64,000 nt of DNA from Quercus robur (taxonomy: Eukaryota > Streptophyta > Magnoliopsida > Fagales > Fagaceae), in contig NC_065535.1 in the NCBI RefSeq assembly GCF_932294415.1, forward strand, positions 92,830,862-92,894,861. Direction: 5' to 3'. The translations under genes and the position numbers were made by a program. Below the pieces are notes generated by a model. That model had not been told where the DNA came from, ran no database searches, and was given only the letters and a program-made list of their open reading frames with translations. Positions 36,645-47,092 of this stretch are shown here, in pieces (the stretch's first letter is position 1; each line of letters begins with the position of its first letter).

Positions 36645-37713
36645 TATAGGGAGTAGTGAATGAATAATTTTTTTTTTTTTTTTGTTGGAATAATATGCAT
36701 AAATAAGTTGTTATTGATTTTAATTTAAACCCATTACTAAAATTATTTTTTTGCCCACTAATAACAACTAGTAACAGTTTGTTATTTAAAATTTGTTGTG
36801 AAAATATTGTAGATATAGAATTTCTCATAAAAAATAAGAAGTGCTCCAATTTGTTGTTACCTTTAAAAAAAAAAATTTATTCCAATTTATTTTTCCATCA
36901 ACTCCATTCCGAGCTTTAAATAGATTTTTTTTTCCCATAAAGTTTAGTTTCACATTAATAGCATTCGCATCCGAAATCTTCAAACTATTCTATTTTACCA
37001 TCTCAAAACCTACTTTATTATTTATATCATACCATTTTACAACACTCCCAATATCCCAACTTTTATTTTTCTATTCAACTCATTAAAATAATATAACTAC
37101 CCAATAAAATAATACTAATCTAATCTCTCTCCCACCCTTCTTCTCCATCAATGTTTATCTATTTCTCATTGTCTCTCTTTTTCAGCCACCCATCACCACC
37201 ATCTCTGCCACAAGAATCCCCCCACCACCACCATGAAATAACCCATCAGATACAGACCAACTATCAGATACAAACCCACCGACCCAGACCACCCCATCAG
37301 ATACAAACTCCCACCGATACAAACCCATCAAATACAAATCCACCAATATATATATATATATATATATTCATGTTTCTGAGCAGATTATATATAACTACTG
37401 GACTTACCCAAAAAAAAAAAAAAACCCACCGATATAAACCCATCAGATACAAACCCACTGATACAAACCCATTGAATACAAACCCATCAGATTAACCCAC
37501 CATCACAGACCACCCCAAACCCACCGACCCAGACCCACACCGCCACCATTGAAACCACCCCACGTCGCCCCCATCGATCACCGACCCAAATCCATCTCAA
37601 CATCAATCACCAACCCAGCAACCCAGCTTCGATGGCATGCTTTGAACGAGAGAGAATCAGAGAGGGAGTGAGAACTGAGATGAAAATTAAATAAATAAAA
37701 ACCCTGAGTGGCT

Positions 37714-37753
<40 letters not shown>

Positions 37754-38168
37754 TAATATAAAACTTATGCAAGATACTATAGTACCGTCATAAAAGTAAG
37801 ACGGTAATGTAGCAGTATTGGAAATTTTTTTACAATTCGAATAGTGGAGGTTTTTGAGAGACGAATGCTAAATAGAGGCAACATATGACATTTAGCATTC
37901 TCATTACAAATGCTCTAATGCGTATAGCGAAATCCTAATTTTTTTTCCCCTTTTTTAGTTATTTTTATTTTTTATTTATTGTGAAGTGAATATCTATTCT
38001 TTAAAGTTAAAAGTTGAAACTCAAATGGACTTCAATAATTCAATTTTTGGATCAGCGCTTGTACATGACTATCCACCTCAAATCTCACAATCTTTTTACC
38101 TTAAAAAATAAGAGAGATAGTATGTTCATAATATTTTTACAATATTCCATAAGTGGTTAGTTGTTATT
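36106..38168. other. Non-coding interval with low-complexity tracts
   Basis: Long A tracts at 36418-36455 and 36614-36642, a T tract at 36668-36683, a CCCATCAGATACAAA-type minisatellite (37224-37495), TA repeats (37346-37368) and GA repeats (37717-37752). The stretch from about 37140 to 37640 is markedly C-rich and may be cargo of an unrecognised DNA transposon. No gene was recognised. Confidence 0.4.
37224..37495 (+). repeat. Minisatellite, about 15-bp units
   Basis: Repeated CCCATCAGATACAAA and variants (CCCACCGATACAAA, CCCATTGAATACAAA), broken by a TA microsatellite and an A tract. The frame crossing it is Thr/Pro/Asn-rich and is not considered a gene. Confidence 0.65.
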
Positions 38169-38173
38169 AGTTC

Positions 38174-38910
38174 TGTAAGGGCGATTTTTGGGGCCCAGGC
38201 CCAGCAAGCAGGCGATTCTGGCCCAAAAGACCCTCAACAATGAATTTGTAGAGAGTGGGTCACAGAACTAGGTCTTGACAGAGTAAACATAATTATTAGT
38301 AAACCATGCAACAATTTGAACGTGAGGATATTTCATTAAGTTTCATGGGATAACAGTCCGTGGGGCTGTATGAGTGCTTCTTATGCTCTGTTTACAGAAT
38401 TCCTTTCTCTCTTTCTCTCTTCCTTCCTTTTTCTATCAATTTTTCGATCCCCTAGTCATGGGGATTTTTTTCTCTTATATAGCATCCTTCAATTGATAAT
38501 GGCCTTACACTTGTTAACCATTTGGGCCTCTACTTGAGTGCCTGTCCCATAGGACATCCCCCTTCTTTTTCTGTGAGTTGCACTGACCAAGATAATACTA
38601 TTCTCCTGTCCTCTCTACATTAATGCGGCTGGAAAAGTAGCTTCCTTGCATTTAATGCAGCAGTTGTGGTTGCCCCCTGAACGTCTAGCATTTTCCTTCT
38701 ATTTGGGACGATTTCTCACCATGTACAGGGCATGCGTTGGACTCCCATTTGGTGCGTCCGAGGAGACACTCCTCCTCGGACGCCCCTTAAACAAGCCCGG
38801 CCCAACAGGATTGGGCTGAAAGTCTTTCGGCCATGTCTTCACTTCCTATTATGGCTGGGCTCCGCACGGGTCCCAAGGCCCACTGTTGACTGATGAATTT
38901 TACCCCCACA
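38174..38910 (-). repeat. 3' LTR of the Tat element
   Basis: 737 bases. It holds a perfect 12-base inverted repeat GCGTCCGAGGAG (38754-38765 with 38772-38783, 6-base loop) and a minus-strand TATA box (TATATAAG, 38474-38481). On the minus strand GAGGGGCTAT immediately precedes it. Confidence 0.95.
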
Positions 38911-39189
38911 ATAGCCCCTCAAAATTCCGGCTTTTTCTTCTTGGTCCGAGGAGGAAAGGCGGGATTTTGATACCTACTGGACAATTCATTGTGGATTCCT
39001 ACTTCACCCGTGCGGGGGTGTGCCCTCACGTGCCTCATTAATGCTGAAGGCATTTAATGACCCGGGGGGAATTAACTGCAGCTTTTTGGAGTTTTACGTT
39101 CTTTCAATCCAACGATTGGAGACCAGATCAACGGTGGACAATATTTTATTTGCTCTAGGCGGGAGTATGTCTGTCCAACTCCCTCTGAG

Positions 39190-39197
39190 TATATAAG
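39190..39197 (+). promoter_or_regulatory. TATA box of the antisense gene
   Basis: TATATAAG lies about 280 bases inside the 3' LTR edge, 66 bases before the first in-frame ATG and 207 before the conserved ATG at 39397. A CCTCACGTGCC motif occurs near 39024. TATA-like boxes in the same relative place occur in the related elements at about 54321-54328 and 5140-5147. Confidence 0.55.
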
Positions 39198-39396
39198 GTT
39201 TTGAAGGCGTTCATTCCTCACTTTTGACGAACACTCCAGTACTCAGAACATCTCAGTGCCTTCTCCTTCAGCACGCTCTTACCTTCGCCGTCATTCTCTT
39301 GAAGATTCCGTCGAGTTTCTTACCCGTAAGTGCACGCTTCTTCTTCGTTACTCTTCTTTAGGCAAATTGCCTTCGCGTTGTCTAGGATTAGGGGGG

Positions 39397-41721
39397 ATGG
39401 GTAGGCTTGAAAAAATGGTAGACTCTCCGGCCGGTATGGCGGGCTTCAGGGTGAAGTATCGTATTCCACCGGAGGTAGGTTTAGAGTATTGCCACCAGGA
39501 GGAAATTTTGTTCAAGAGGAGGACAGGGGAGGTCGCAATTCCAATGATAGCCTTCGTGGAAGGAGGAATGACGATTCCAATGGGGAGAATAACTAGGGAC
39601 TACCTGCGTGGTCATAGATTGGCCCCCCACCAGTGCACTGCGAACCTGTTCCGGATCTTGGGGTGCACAGACGCCTTAAACGACCAGATGAACCTCGGCC
39701 TTTCATGGCACGACGTGGTTCATCTCTATGAATGCCATAAGCTCGGCGACTCATACTACTTAAAGTCCAGGACCGATGAAGTGAGGTTGATATCCTGCCT
39801 TCCCAAGTCCAGCAAAGGCTTGAAGGACGACCATTTAATCGTCTCCGGACCATGGCACGACAGCATTCACTGTCCGACTAGGGCAGGAACGCCAGGTGGG
39901 GTGTCATAGAACTAGATTCCGTGGAGAGGACCTTAGTTTTGAGCTCTCCCCCCCCCCCCCCTTTTTTTTTTTTAATTATTGGTTTGGTTGCATGCCTCCT
40001 CGGACTAATGTAACCCTTTTTACGGTCTTTGCAGACAAGGAGCGAACATCCCCTCGGCTGAGCTTAGTCAACGTCCCGGCTCTAAATTACCTCCTGAGAT
40101 CTGAGATTTTCATAAGCAAGGACGGACAATTACGGTCGGCTCCTTTGATTTTGGACTTTGTTCCCCTTACTCAATCCTTGGTGGACGCCGGTCAAGCTAT
40201 AAGGGCTGGCAGTCCAAGATTGGCACGTATTGACGTATCCATACCAGGGTTTCTTGCTTCGACAAACTTACCTCCCGTTCAGCTGCCTGCCCAGCGCGCC
40301 CTTCCCGCAGCGGTTGTCCCAGAGGAGGAGGCTGGTTCTTCGCATTCATCCTTAGAGGAACAAATAGACCAGTTCCAATTTGCCGAGGAGGGAGAGGTGT
40401 CGGCCAGGGTATTAGAGCTCTCGGACTTCGACACAGATTTAGACCGTGCCTCAACAGCTCCTGACCCTGGTTTAGTCATCGCACAAGTTGATACCAGCCA
40501 AGAGACTGAGGAAGAAGGAATGAACTTGAAACCAAGGTCTGGCCTCAGGGGCCTTCTATCCAACAGGAACAAGGGGCAATCCTCTAAGGACGTCCCGAAG
40601 GAACAAATTGCCCCTAAGGCTCTTACTCCTCCTCTCCCTCCCACATCGGATGCGGCACTACAGCCTATGCCCAATTTAAAGCGAAAAAGGCATGTAGAAG
40701 AATCGGAGGAGGGAGAGGTTGGCCGCGAAAAGGCCCGGCCTCAGAAGAAGGGCAAGGAGACGAAAGAGCCACGAGAGAAGAGGACTAGGTCCGTCGATAG
40801 CCGAGATGAGGCGGCCATTCGGAGGGAACAACGAACATGGTCGCCAAGGCTCGAATTAGACGACGCTCCGATCTCCTGGGATGCGACCCTGTGGGAATCC
40901 CAACGAGGGCAGGCATCATTCTTGGCTGAGGCCTTGCAGCAGCCTCTTCTCTTGCCTCGTGATATGGAGGGTCTCAGAAATACTCGGCAACCAGACCTCT
41001 TCATGTCATTGAAGAGGGACATGGCCATGGTAAATGGAATCTTCTATCTCGTTCTCATATTATGTACCCTCTTATCGTCATGTTTTAACAAGGTCTTTAT
41101 TTCCTTTTGGGCGCAGGTCACTCAACAAATTTATATTGCTGAGGAATGGGCCAAGAAGGCTCGTGAGGACTTGCATAGGGAGGCTCGTCCAGCTCTGCTG
41201 CCGAGAAGACCGCTGGCAATCTCAAACAGGATTTTGATCGCTTGAATAATGAAATAAAGGAAGTGAAGAAGGCTCATGCGAGCGCGGACGCTGGCCTTAA
41301 GAATGTCACAAAGCAGGTTGACGATCTGCGCATACAGCTCCGCCAATCTGAGGAAAAACTTACGACAGAGCAGTAGGCGGTTTCAACGCTCAAGGCTGAG
41401 CTCGCAAGAACCAAGGAGGAGGCCCGTTTGGCCAGGGAGGCTGCCGAGAAGGCTGTGGCGGCCTCATATGATCGTGGAGTCCGTGATACTGAGGTCAGGC
41501 TGACCGAGGAAGTGGCCACCGTTTGCAGGGATTACATCACCATGTCCTGGGGTGTAGCCCTGGATCGGGCAGTTGTCCCGGAAGACTCCGATCTCAGGAA
41601 AGCTGAGAACATCTTTTTCCCGGAGGACATACGTGAGATTCATGACGAAGTTGCCTCCGAAGAGCCTCTTCCAACGGACTCCTCCATTCCCGAAGCTGGG
41701 GGTACGAAGCAGGCCGCGTAG
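39397..41721 (+). CDS. Antisense spliced gene of the Tat element (putative gypsy-type transposon protein with coiled coil)
   Basis: It runs opposite to gag-pol between integrase and 3' LTR. Proposed exons are 39397-39895, 40035-41029 and 41117-41721; introns are GT..AG (139 and 87 bases) and the frame continues across both. Exon 1 encodes IAFVEGGMTIPMGRITRDYL and LSWHDVVHLYECHKLGD, in the style of the Pfam family 'putative gypsy type transposon' (Transposase_28). Exon 2 adds LVNVPALNYLLRSEIFISKD, then an acidic, Pro- and Lys-rich stretch. Exon 3 is heptad-like coiled coil. One missing base near 41190 shifts the frame, and an in-frame TAG lies at 41374-41376, so this copy is probably inactive. 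The start at 39397 is chosen because the homologue at 54170 begins with the same residues. Function is unknown. Confidence 0.75.
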
Positions 41722-42074
41722 GGCAAGTTACCCGAGGACAGCCTTTGTATTAATGAGATCATTGCATAGGTCAAAGAGACTGCCCCGGGGACCCAAGCAG
41801 CAGATGATCAGCTTGCTCCTACTCAGGGCTCTTAGGAAAGTAGTGTAGGATTTTATTTGTTTTACCTTTTGTATTTTGTTTTGTTTTGCCTTGCTAATGT
41901 TTGTAAACAGAACCGCTTTTGGGTTTTAATGATAAAGGTTATTTCCCTTCAAATATCATTGTTTTCTTCTCTTTTGTTTTCATCATGAATGGATGTCTAT
42001 TCCATCAATAACTGTTGAAAACCAAGCATAAGTGAATGAATACGTGAAAAGAACGATAGTTAATAATTAGGCGA

Positions 42075-42720
42075 AAAGGCTGCGAATCTAATTTTCCCCA
42101 AGTCCTTGGTCCGAGGAGCCAGGCAGGACTTGGGTTCTGTTTAGCACTTAGTGAGAATCCCTTCGCGGTTAATTTCTCCCAAGTCTGTGGTCCGAGGAGC
42201 CAGGCAGGACTTGGTTCTGTTTAACACTTAGTGAGAATGGCTTAACGGTTAATTTCCCCCAAGTCTGTGGTCCGAAGAGCCAGGCAGGACTTGGGTTCTG
42301 TTTAACACCTAGTGAGAATGACTAAGCGGTTAATTTCCCCCAAGTCTGTGGTCCGAAGAGCTAGGCAGGACTTGGGTTCTATTTAACACCTAGTGAGAAT
42401 GACTAAGCGGTTAATTTCCCCCAAGTCTGTGGTCCGGGGAGCCAGGCTGGACTTGGGTTCTGTTTAACACCTAGTGAGAATGACTAAGCGGTTAATTTCC
42501 CCCAAGTCTATGGTTCGAGGAGCCAAACTGGACTTGGGTTCTGTTTAACACCTAGTGAGAATGACTAAGCGGTTAATTTCCCCCAAGTCTGTGGTACGAG
42601 GAGCCAGGCTGGACTTGAGTTCTGTTTAACACCTAGTAAGAATGACTAAGCGGTTAATTTTCCCCAAGTCTGTGGTCCGAGGAGCCATGCAGGACTTGGG
42701 TTCTGTTTAACACTTAGATT
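42075..42720. repeat. 81-bp tandem array, eight units
   Basis: Anchors AAGTC fall at 42100, 42181, 42261, 42342, 42423, 42504, 42585 and 42666, giving 81-base spacing (80 once). Each unit carries GTCCGAGGAGCC or a variant, GGACTTGGGTTCTGTTTAAC and CGGTTAATTTCCCCC. It sits between the integrase stop and the end of the antisense gene, and is related to the array at 3506-3815. Confidence 0.92.
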
Positions 42721-42763
42721 AAGTGGCTGCACAGTAATACGGCATCAAGAATTATATCTTTCA

Positions 42764-44590
42764 TTAATAATAATACATTTTTAGGTTGTTTACATTCCAA
42801 GGGCATGGCACTACATGTTCATCCAAGTCTTCCAAAAGGTAAGCTCCTATGCCGGCTACGGAAGTGATACGGTACGGTCCCTCCCAGTTTGGTCCGAGCT
42901 TTCCCCATGCAGGGTTCCTCGCGGTGCCCAGGACCTTCCTTAGTACCAAATCCCCTGGCGCCAATGGTCTGGATTTTACCTTGGCGTCGTAACTTTGCTT
43001 GAGCTTCTGCTGATAGTAAGCCAAATGGACCATCGCGCCTTCCCTTCTTTTGTCGATGAGGTCCAAGCTCTTTTCCAGAAGTTTGTCATTGGCAGTGGGG
43101 CAGAAGGCAATAGTCCTCTGTGTTGGGAAGTTCACTTCCAGTGGAATGACAGCCTCGGCTCCATAGGTCATTGAAAAAGGGGTTTCCCTTGTGGACCTTC
43201 GAGGTGTGGTGCGGTATGTCCACAAGACATGGGCTATCTCCTCAACCCATCTTCCTTTCGCGTTATCTAGTCTCTTTTTCAATCTATTCACTATGGTTTT
43301 ATTGACGGCTTCTGCTTGTCCATTACCCTGTGGGTAAGCTGGTGTGGAGTACCGGTTAACAATTCCCAGCTCACTGCAGTACCTTCTGAAGGCTTTGCTG
43401 TCAAACTGTAGCCCGTTGTCCGACACCAGGGTGTGTGGGGTGCCGAATCTGGTGACAATATTTTTCCAAAGAAACTTCTTGACATCGACGTCCCTAATGT
43501 TTGCCAGCGCCTCAGCTTCCACCCATTTGGTGAAGTAGTTGGTGCCGACGAGAAGAAATTTCCTGTTCCCTGTTGCCTTGGGGAACGAACCAAGTATATC
43601 TAGGCCCCATTGCGCAAATGGCCAGGGACTGGACAATGGGTTCAGCTCTCCACCAGGCTGGTGTATGTTCGGGGCGAATCTCTGGCATTGGTCGCACTTC
43701 TTCACATACTCCAGGGCTTCTTTATGCATGCTCGGCCACCAATAACCCAGCGTTAAGGCCCTGTGAGACAAAGACCTACCCCCCGTGTGACTTCCGTGAA
43801 TTCCTTCGTGTAACTCTTCCAGGATAAGTTCAGTAGCCTCTGGGTGCACACACAGTAAATACAGCCCCGAGAACGAGCGTCTGTAAAGCTTGGAGTCCTC
43901 CGACAACCAGAATCGAGTAGCTTTTCTCCTGATTTTGTCAGCCTCAACCTTATCATGTGGCAAGGTGTCGTGCTTTAAGTACAGCACTAGAGGATCCATC
44001 CAGCTCGGTCCTGTCCTGATGTTATGTACTCCAATCCCGTTGGCCTTCTCCGTTAATGGACGGATGAGCTCTTCTACCAAAATGACTCGAGGAAGGGGCT
44101 GAGCCGAGGAGGTAGCCAACGTCGCGAGAGAATCAGCATGAGTGTTCCCACTTCTGGGTACGTGCGTCAAGCGGAAGTGATGAAAATGGATCTGTAGGTG
44201 CTTAACCCGAACCAGATACTCTTGCATTCTTTCGTCCTTTGCCTCCATGTCTTCATTTACCTGTCCCACAATGAGTCTCGAATCCGAGAACATGTCCACG
44301 GATTTCCCCCCCATTTTCCGGATCATCCACATTCCTTCCAATAGCGCCTCATATTCGGCTTCGTTATTCGTGGCTGAAAATCCGAGTCTCAATGACTTCT
44401 CTATGGTTATCCCTTTAGGTGAAAGCAGGACAAGTCCTACCCCTGAGCCCCTTTGATTCGCTGCGCTATCAATGTATGCTTTCCACCAAGTGTGTCCATG
44501 CGGAGAAACTGTGCTGATCATCTTCTCATCAGCCCCTAGTAATACCGACACTTCTTTTCCTTCTAGTGTGGGCTCCGCAAATTCTGCCAC
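42764..44590 (-). CDS. Tat polyprotein part: second RNase H and integrase
   Basis: 608 codons, continuing the polyprotein frame after a TAG. Residues 35-160 form the extra RNase H typical of Tat elements, with acidic residues in YIDSAAN (Asp41), NNEAEYEAL (Glu79), SDSR (Asp103) and HADSLA (Asp153). Integrase follows: a zinc-binding HHCC region (HEGIHGSH near 261, CDQC at 299-302), then the DDE core with Asp331 (WGLDILG), Asp391 (VSDNGLQF) and Glu427 (GQAEAVNK). The C-terminus ends without a chromodomain. It would degrade RNA in RNA:DNA hybrids and insert cDNA into the genome. All catalytic residues appear present. Confidence 0.93.
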   Translation of the reverse strand: MAEFAEPTLEGKEVSVLLGADEKMISTVSPHGHTWWKAYIDSAANQRGSGVGLVLLSPKGITIEKSLRLGFSATNNEAEYEALLEGMWMIRKMGGKSVDMFSDSRLIVGQVNEDMEAKDERMQEYLVRVKHLQIHFHHFRLTHVPRSGNTHADSLATLATSSAQPLPRVILVEELIRPLTEKANGIGVHNIRTGPSWMDPLVLYLKHDTLPHDKVEADKIRRKATRFWLSEDSKLYRRSFSGLYLLCVHPEATELILEELHEGIHGSHTGGRSLSHRALTLGYWWPSMHKEALEYVKKCDQCQRFAPNIHQPGGELNPLSSPWPFAQWGLDILGSFPKATGNRKFLLVGTNYFTKWVEAEALANIRDVDVKKFLWKNIVTRFGTPHTLVSDNGLQFDSKAFRRYCSELGIVNRYSTPAYPQGNGQAEAVNKTIVNRLKKRLDNAKGRWVEEIAHVLWTYRTTPRRSTRETPFSMTYGAEAVIPLEVNFPTQRTIAFCPTANDKLLEKSLDLIDKRREGAMVHLAYYQQKLKQSYDAKVKSRPLAPGDLVLRKVLGTARNPAWGKLGPNWEGPYRITSVAGIGAYLLEDLDEHVVPCPWNVNNLKMYYY

Positions 44591-44605
44591 TAGATCGGCG
44601 AGGAC

Positions 44606-46084
44606 CTAGCCTTTTACAGCGGTGCGAGGCATGTATCTAATGGCGAAGGCGCCCAGAATCGTTCCCCATTTTGCAATTGTGCATGTGTAATCGGCGCTGC
44701 GCAAGATGGACTTTAGGGGGAGTTGAGTTAACACTACTACAGTGTGTGCTTGAAAGTAGTGGGGAAGCTTTCGTGTGGCTTGTACGATGGCCAAGATAGC
44801 CTTTTCGAGGGGAAGATAACGGGTTTCTGCCTCCTGCAGTGATTTGCTAACGTAATAGACCGGTCGTTGTGTGCCGTTGTCTTCTCGGATTAGCACCAAG
44901 CTTACTGCATGTGGGGCTACTGCGATGTAGGCAAACAAAACCTCGTCGGCATCGGGACTGGACATAATCGGTGGTTGGGCGAGGTATTCCTTTAGCTGTT
45001 GGAAAGCTATAGCGCACTCCTCATTCCACTCAAATCCTTTCCACTTGTGTAATAGGAGAAAAAATGGCCTGCATCTGTCTGCTGAGCGCGAGATGAAACG
45101 ATTTAAAGCAGCTATCATACCGGTAAGCTTCTGGACCTCTTTAGGGTTTCGAGGAGGCTGCAAGCTATGGATGACTCTTATTTGGTCAGGGTTAACCTCT
45201 ATGCCTCTGTGAGTCACCATATAACCCAAGAATTTTCCTGATCCTACTCCAAATGAACATTTGGTTGCGTTCAGTCGTAACTTGTACTTTCTCAGTATTT
45301 GAAAAACGTTGCCGAGGTCTTTAATATGGTCGGGAACCAACTTGCTTTTAACCACCATGTCGTCTATGTACACTTCAATGCTTTTACCCATCTGCTGTTC
45401 AAACATCCTGGTCATCACCCTTTGATAGGATGACCCGGCATTCTTCAGGCCAAAGGGCATCACCTTATAATGATAATTCCCAACTGGGGTGACAAAAGCA
45501 GTCTTCTCCTGGTCTTCGACAGCCAAGGGTATCTGACGGTAGTCCTGAAAGGTGTCTAGAAAACTCATTCTAGGGTGTCCGACAGTTGAATCTACCAACC
45601 GGTCTATCCGGGGCATAGGGAAGGGATCCTTTGGGCACGCCTTGTTTAGGTCTGTGAAGTTTACGCAGACCCGCCATTTCCCGCACTTCTTCCTTACCAC
45701 GACTGTGTTGGCTAACCACTCGGGATAGAAGACTTCTTTGATAGCCCCTGCTTTCTTCAATCTTGCGACCTCTTCTCTCACGGCGTTGATATGTTCTTTC
45801 GACAGTCGTCGAGGAGCCTGCCTCTTAGGTGTTATAGCCCAATTCACATTAAGGTGGTGGCAGACGAAATCTGGGTCGACCCTGGGGGCCTCATAGGGGT
45901 CCCAAGCAAACACATCTACATTCTGTCGGAGAAAAGCAATCAGTGCTGACTTCTCCTGGGGCGGTAATTCTGAACCAATTTTAAAAAACCTCTCAGGGTC
46001 TGATCCGACGAGTACTTTCTCCAGCTCCTCACAATTCACCTCCATGGCCGGTCCTCCACTACCCGCAGTTAGGACCGGGGTCAT
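44606..46084 (-). CDS. Tat polyprotein part: reverse transcriptase and RNase H
   Basis: 492 codons in the same frame as the upstream gag-protease and downstream integrase parts. The RT core runs from about residue 95 to 275: LDTFQDYRQIP (Asp177), KVMPFGLKNAG and the catalytic YIDD at 239-242. The connected RNase H-like domain follows (about 325-480), with EKAILAIVQATRKLPHY. The part ends at a TAG just before VLADLVAEF, where related elements read through with a glutamine. It would copy element RNA into DNA in cytoplasmic particles. Confidence 0.93.
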   Translation of the reverse strand: MTPVLTAGSGGPAMEVNCEELEKVLVGSDPERFFKIGSELPPQEKSALIAFLRQNVDVFAWDPYEAPRVDPDFVCHHLNVNWAITPKRQAPRRLSKEHINAVREEVARLKKAGAIKEVFYPEWLANTVVVRKKCGKWRVCVNFTDLNKACPKDPFPMPRIDRLVDSTVGHPRMSFLDTFQDYRQIPLAVEDQEKTAFVTPVGNYHYKVMPFGLKNAGSSYQRVMTRMFEQQMGKSIEVYIDDMVVKSKLVPDHIKDLGNVFQILRKYKLRLNATKCSFGVGSGKFLGYMVTHRGIEVNPDQIRVIHSLQPPRNPKEVQKLTGMIAALNRFISRSADRCRPFFLLLHKWKGFEWNEECAIAFQQLKEYLAQPPIMSSPDADEVLFAYIAVAPHAVSLVLIREDNGTQRPVYYVSKSLQEAETRYLPLEKAILAIVQATRKLPHYFQAHTVVVLTQLPLKSILRSADYTCTIAKWGTILGAFAIRYMPRTAVKG

Positions 46085-46090
46085 TGATTG

Positions 46091-47017
46091 CTATAAGCCG
46101 TTCTCGGCTGAAGTGGAAGGTTCGCTATTCGGCCGTCGTGAGATTGCCGACACCATGCATTGTCTAGCCATTCCCTGGTTCCCTATTATTTCTTTGATTT
46201 GACCTCCTGACGGATACTTCACTTTTTGGTGCAAGGTTGACGGCACAGCCCCTAGTGCATGAAGCCATGGCCGGGCCACGATAGCTGTGTAGGGGGAGTA
46301 TGCATCTACGACAATGAAGTTCACTTCTACCACGTCTGAGTCTGTTTGCACAGGCAACCTAATCATGCCTTTCGGAATGACGATTTTTCCTTCAAAGCTA
46401 ACCAGGGGGGAATCGTATGGCGACAGGTCTTCCTGCTTCAAGTTCAGCCCCTTATACAAATCAGGGTACATTACCTCCACGGCGCTGTCTTGATCAACTA
46501 ACACCCTTTTCACGTCATAACCTCTTATTCTGAGCGTGACGACTAGGGCATCGTCGTGGGGTTGAATAGTTCCTTGCTTGTCTTCCTCCGTGAACCCGAT
46601 TAATGGCGTGGCATTCACTCTGGCTCTCTTGGATTCCCTGTCGTCTGGCTCAGTTGGGAAACTGCTCACTGACATTACCTTGAAGGGGACAGAGCCTATC
46701 TTTCCAGGTGCGGCGAGAATGACATTAATTGTGCTAATGGGTGGCCTCAACGTACTTTGTCTAGTTTCATTGTTCGATGGTTCCTGCCATCCTTCAGGGC
46801 GATGCAGCAGATGTCTCAGCTTCCTTTCTCGGACGAGCCAATCTAAATGGTTCTTCAGGTTCCTGCAATCATCAGTGGTGTGACCTGGCTCCTGATGGTA
46901 CGCGCAATACAGGTTCTGATTGCGCTTCAAAGGATCACCAGCCATCTTGTTCGGCCACTGAAAGAAAGGTTCATACTTCACCTTCTCTAGGATTTTGTGA
47001 AGCGGTTCTCGGAACAC
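46091..47017 (-). CDS. Tat polyprotein part: gag zinc knuckle and protease
   Basis: 308 codons from the first ATG; the frame is actually open from the TGA at 47093. A CX2HX4HX4C zinc knuckle (Cys38, His41, His46, Cys51) lies near the start and would bind RNA. The retropepsin-like aspartic protease (about 155-260) has its active-site loop as VLVDQDSAVE (Asp175). In relatives a small residue usually stands where this copy has Asp177, so activity may be lost. The part ends in a TAG followed by CAATCA. Confidence 0.88.
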   Translation of the reverse strand: MFREPLHKILEKVKYEPFFQWPNKMAGDPLKRNQNLYCAYHQEPGHTTDDCRNLKNHLDWLVRERKLRHLLHRPEGWQEPSNNETRQSTLRPPISTINVILAAPGKIGSVPFKVMSVSSFPTEPDDRESKRARVNATPLIGFTEEDKQGTIQPHDDALVVTLRIRGYDVKRVLVDQDSAVEVMYPDLYKGLNLKQEDLSPYDSPLVSFEGKIVIPKGMIRLPVQTDSDVVEVNFIVVDAYSPYTAIVARPWLHALGAVPSTLHQKVKYPSGGQIKEIIGNQGMARQCMVSAISRRPNSEPSTSAENGL

Positions 47018-47092
47018 AGCATGGACTGCCTGAGCCCCAATAGATCCGGGCTGCTCTATATAGTCTCTTCTCGGTCTGTTACTGTTGTTAAA

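Noticed and set aside
36571..36849. 92-codon minus-strand frame
   Set aside because: Poly-Phe and poly-Lys from homopolymer tracts.
39256..39396. Upstream in-frame ATG for the antisense gene
   Set aside because: The 47 extra residues have no counterpart in the homologue at 54170, which starts at the position of 39397.
40197..41028. Minus-strand frames opposite the antisense gene
   Set aside because: Shadows of the plus-strand exons; no conserved motif and the homologue at 53448-54170 does not support them.
41374..41376. TAG in antisense exon 3 as a natural end
   Set aside because: Coiled-coil coding continues in the same frame for another 115 codons, so it is treated as a nonsense change.
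42075..42720. CRISPR-like regular spacing
   Set aside because: Whole 81-base units are repeated with no unique spacers, inside a plant retrotransposon.
43291..44456. Several frames overlapping integrase on both strands
   Set aside because: Shadow frames of the strongly conserved pol frame.
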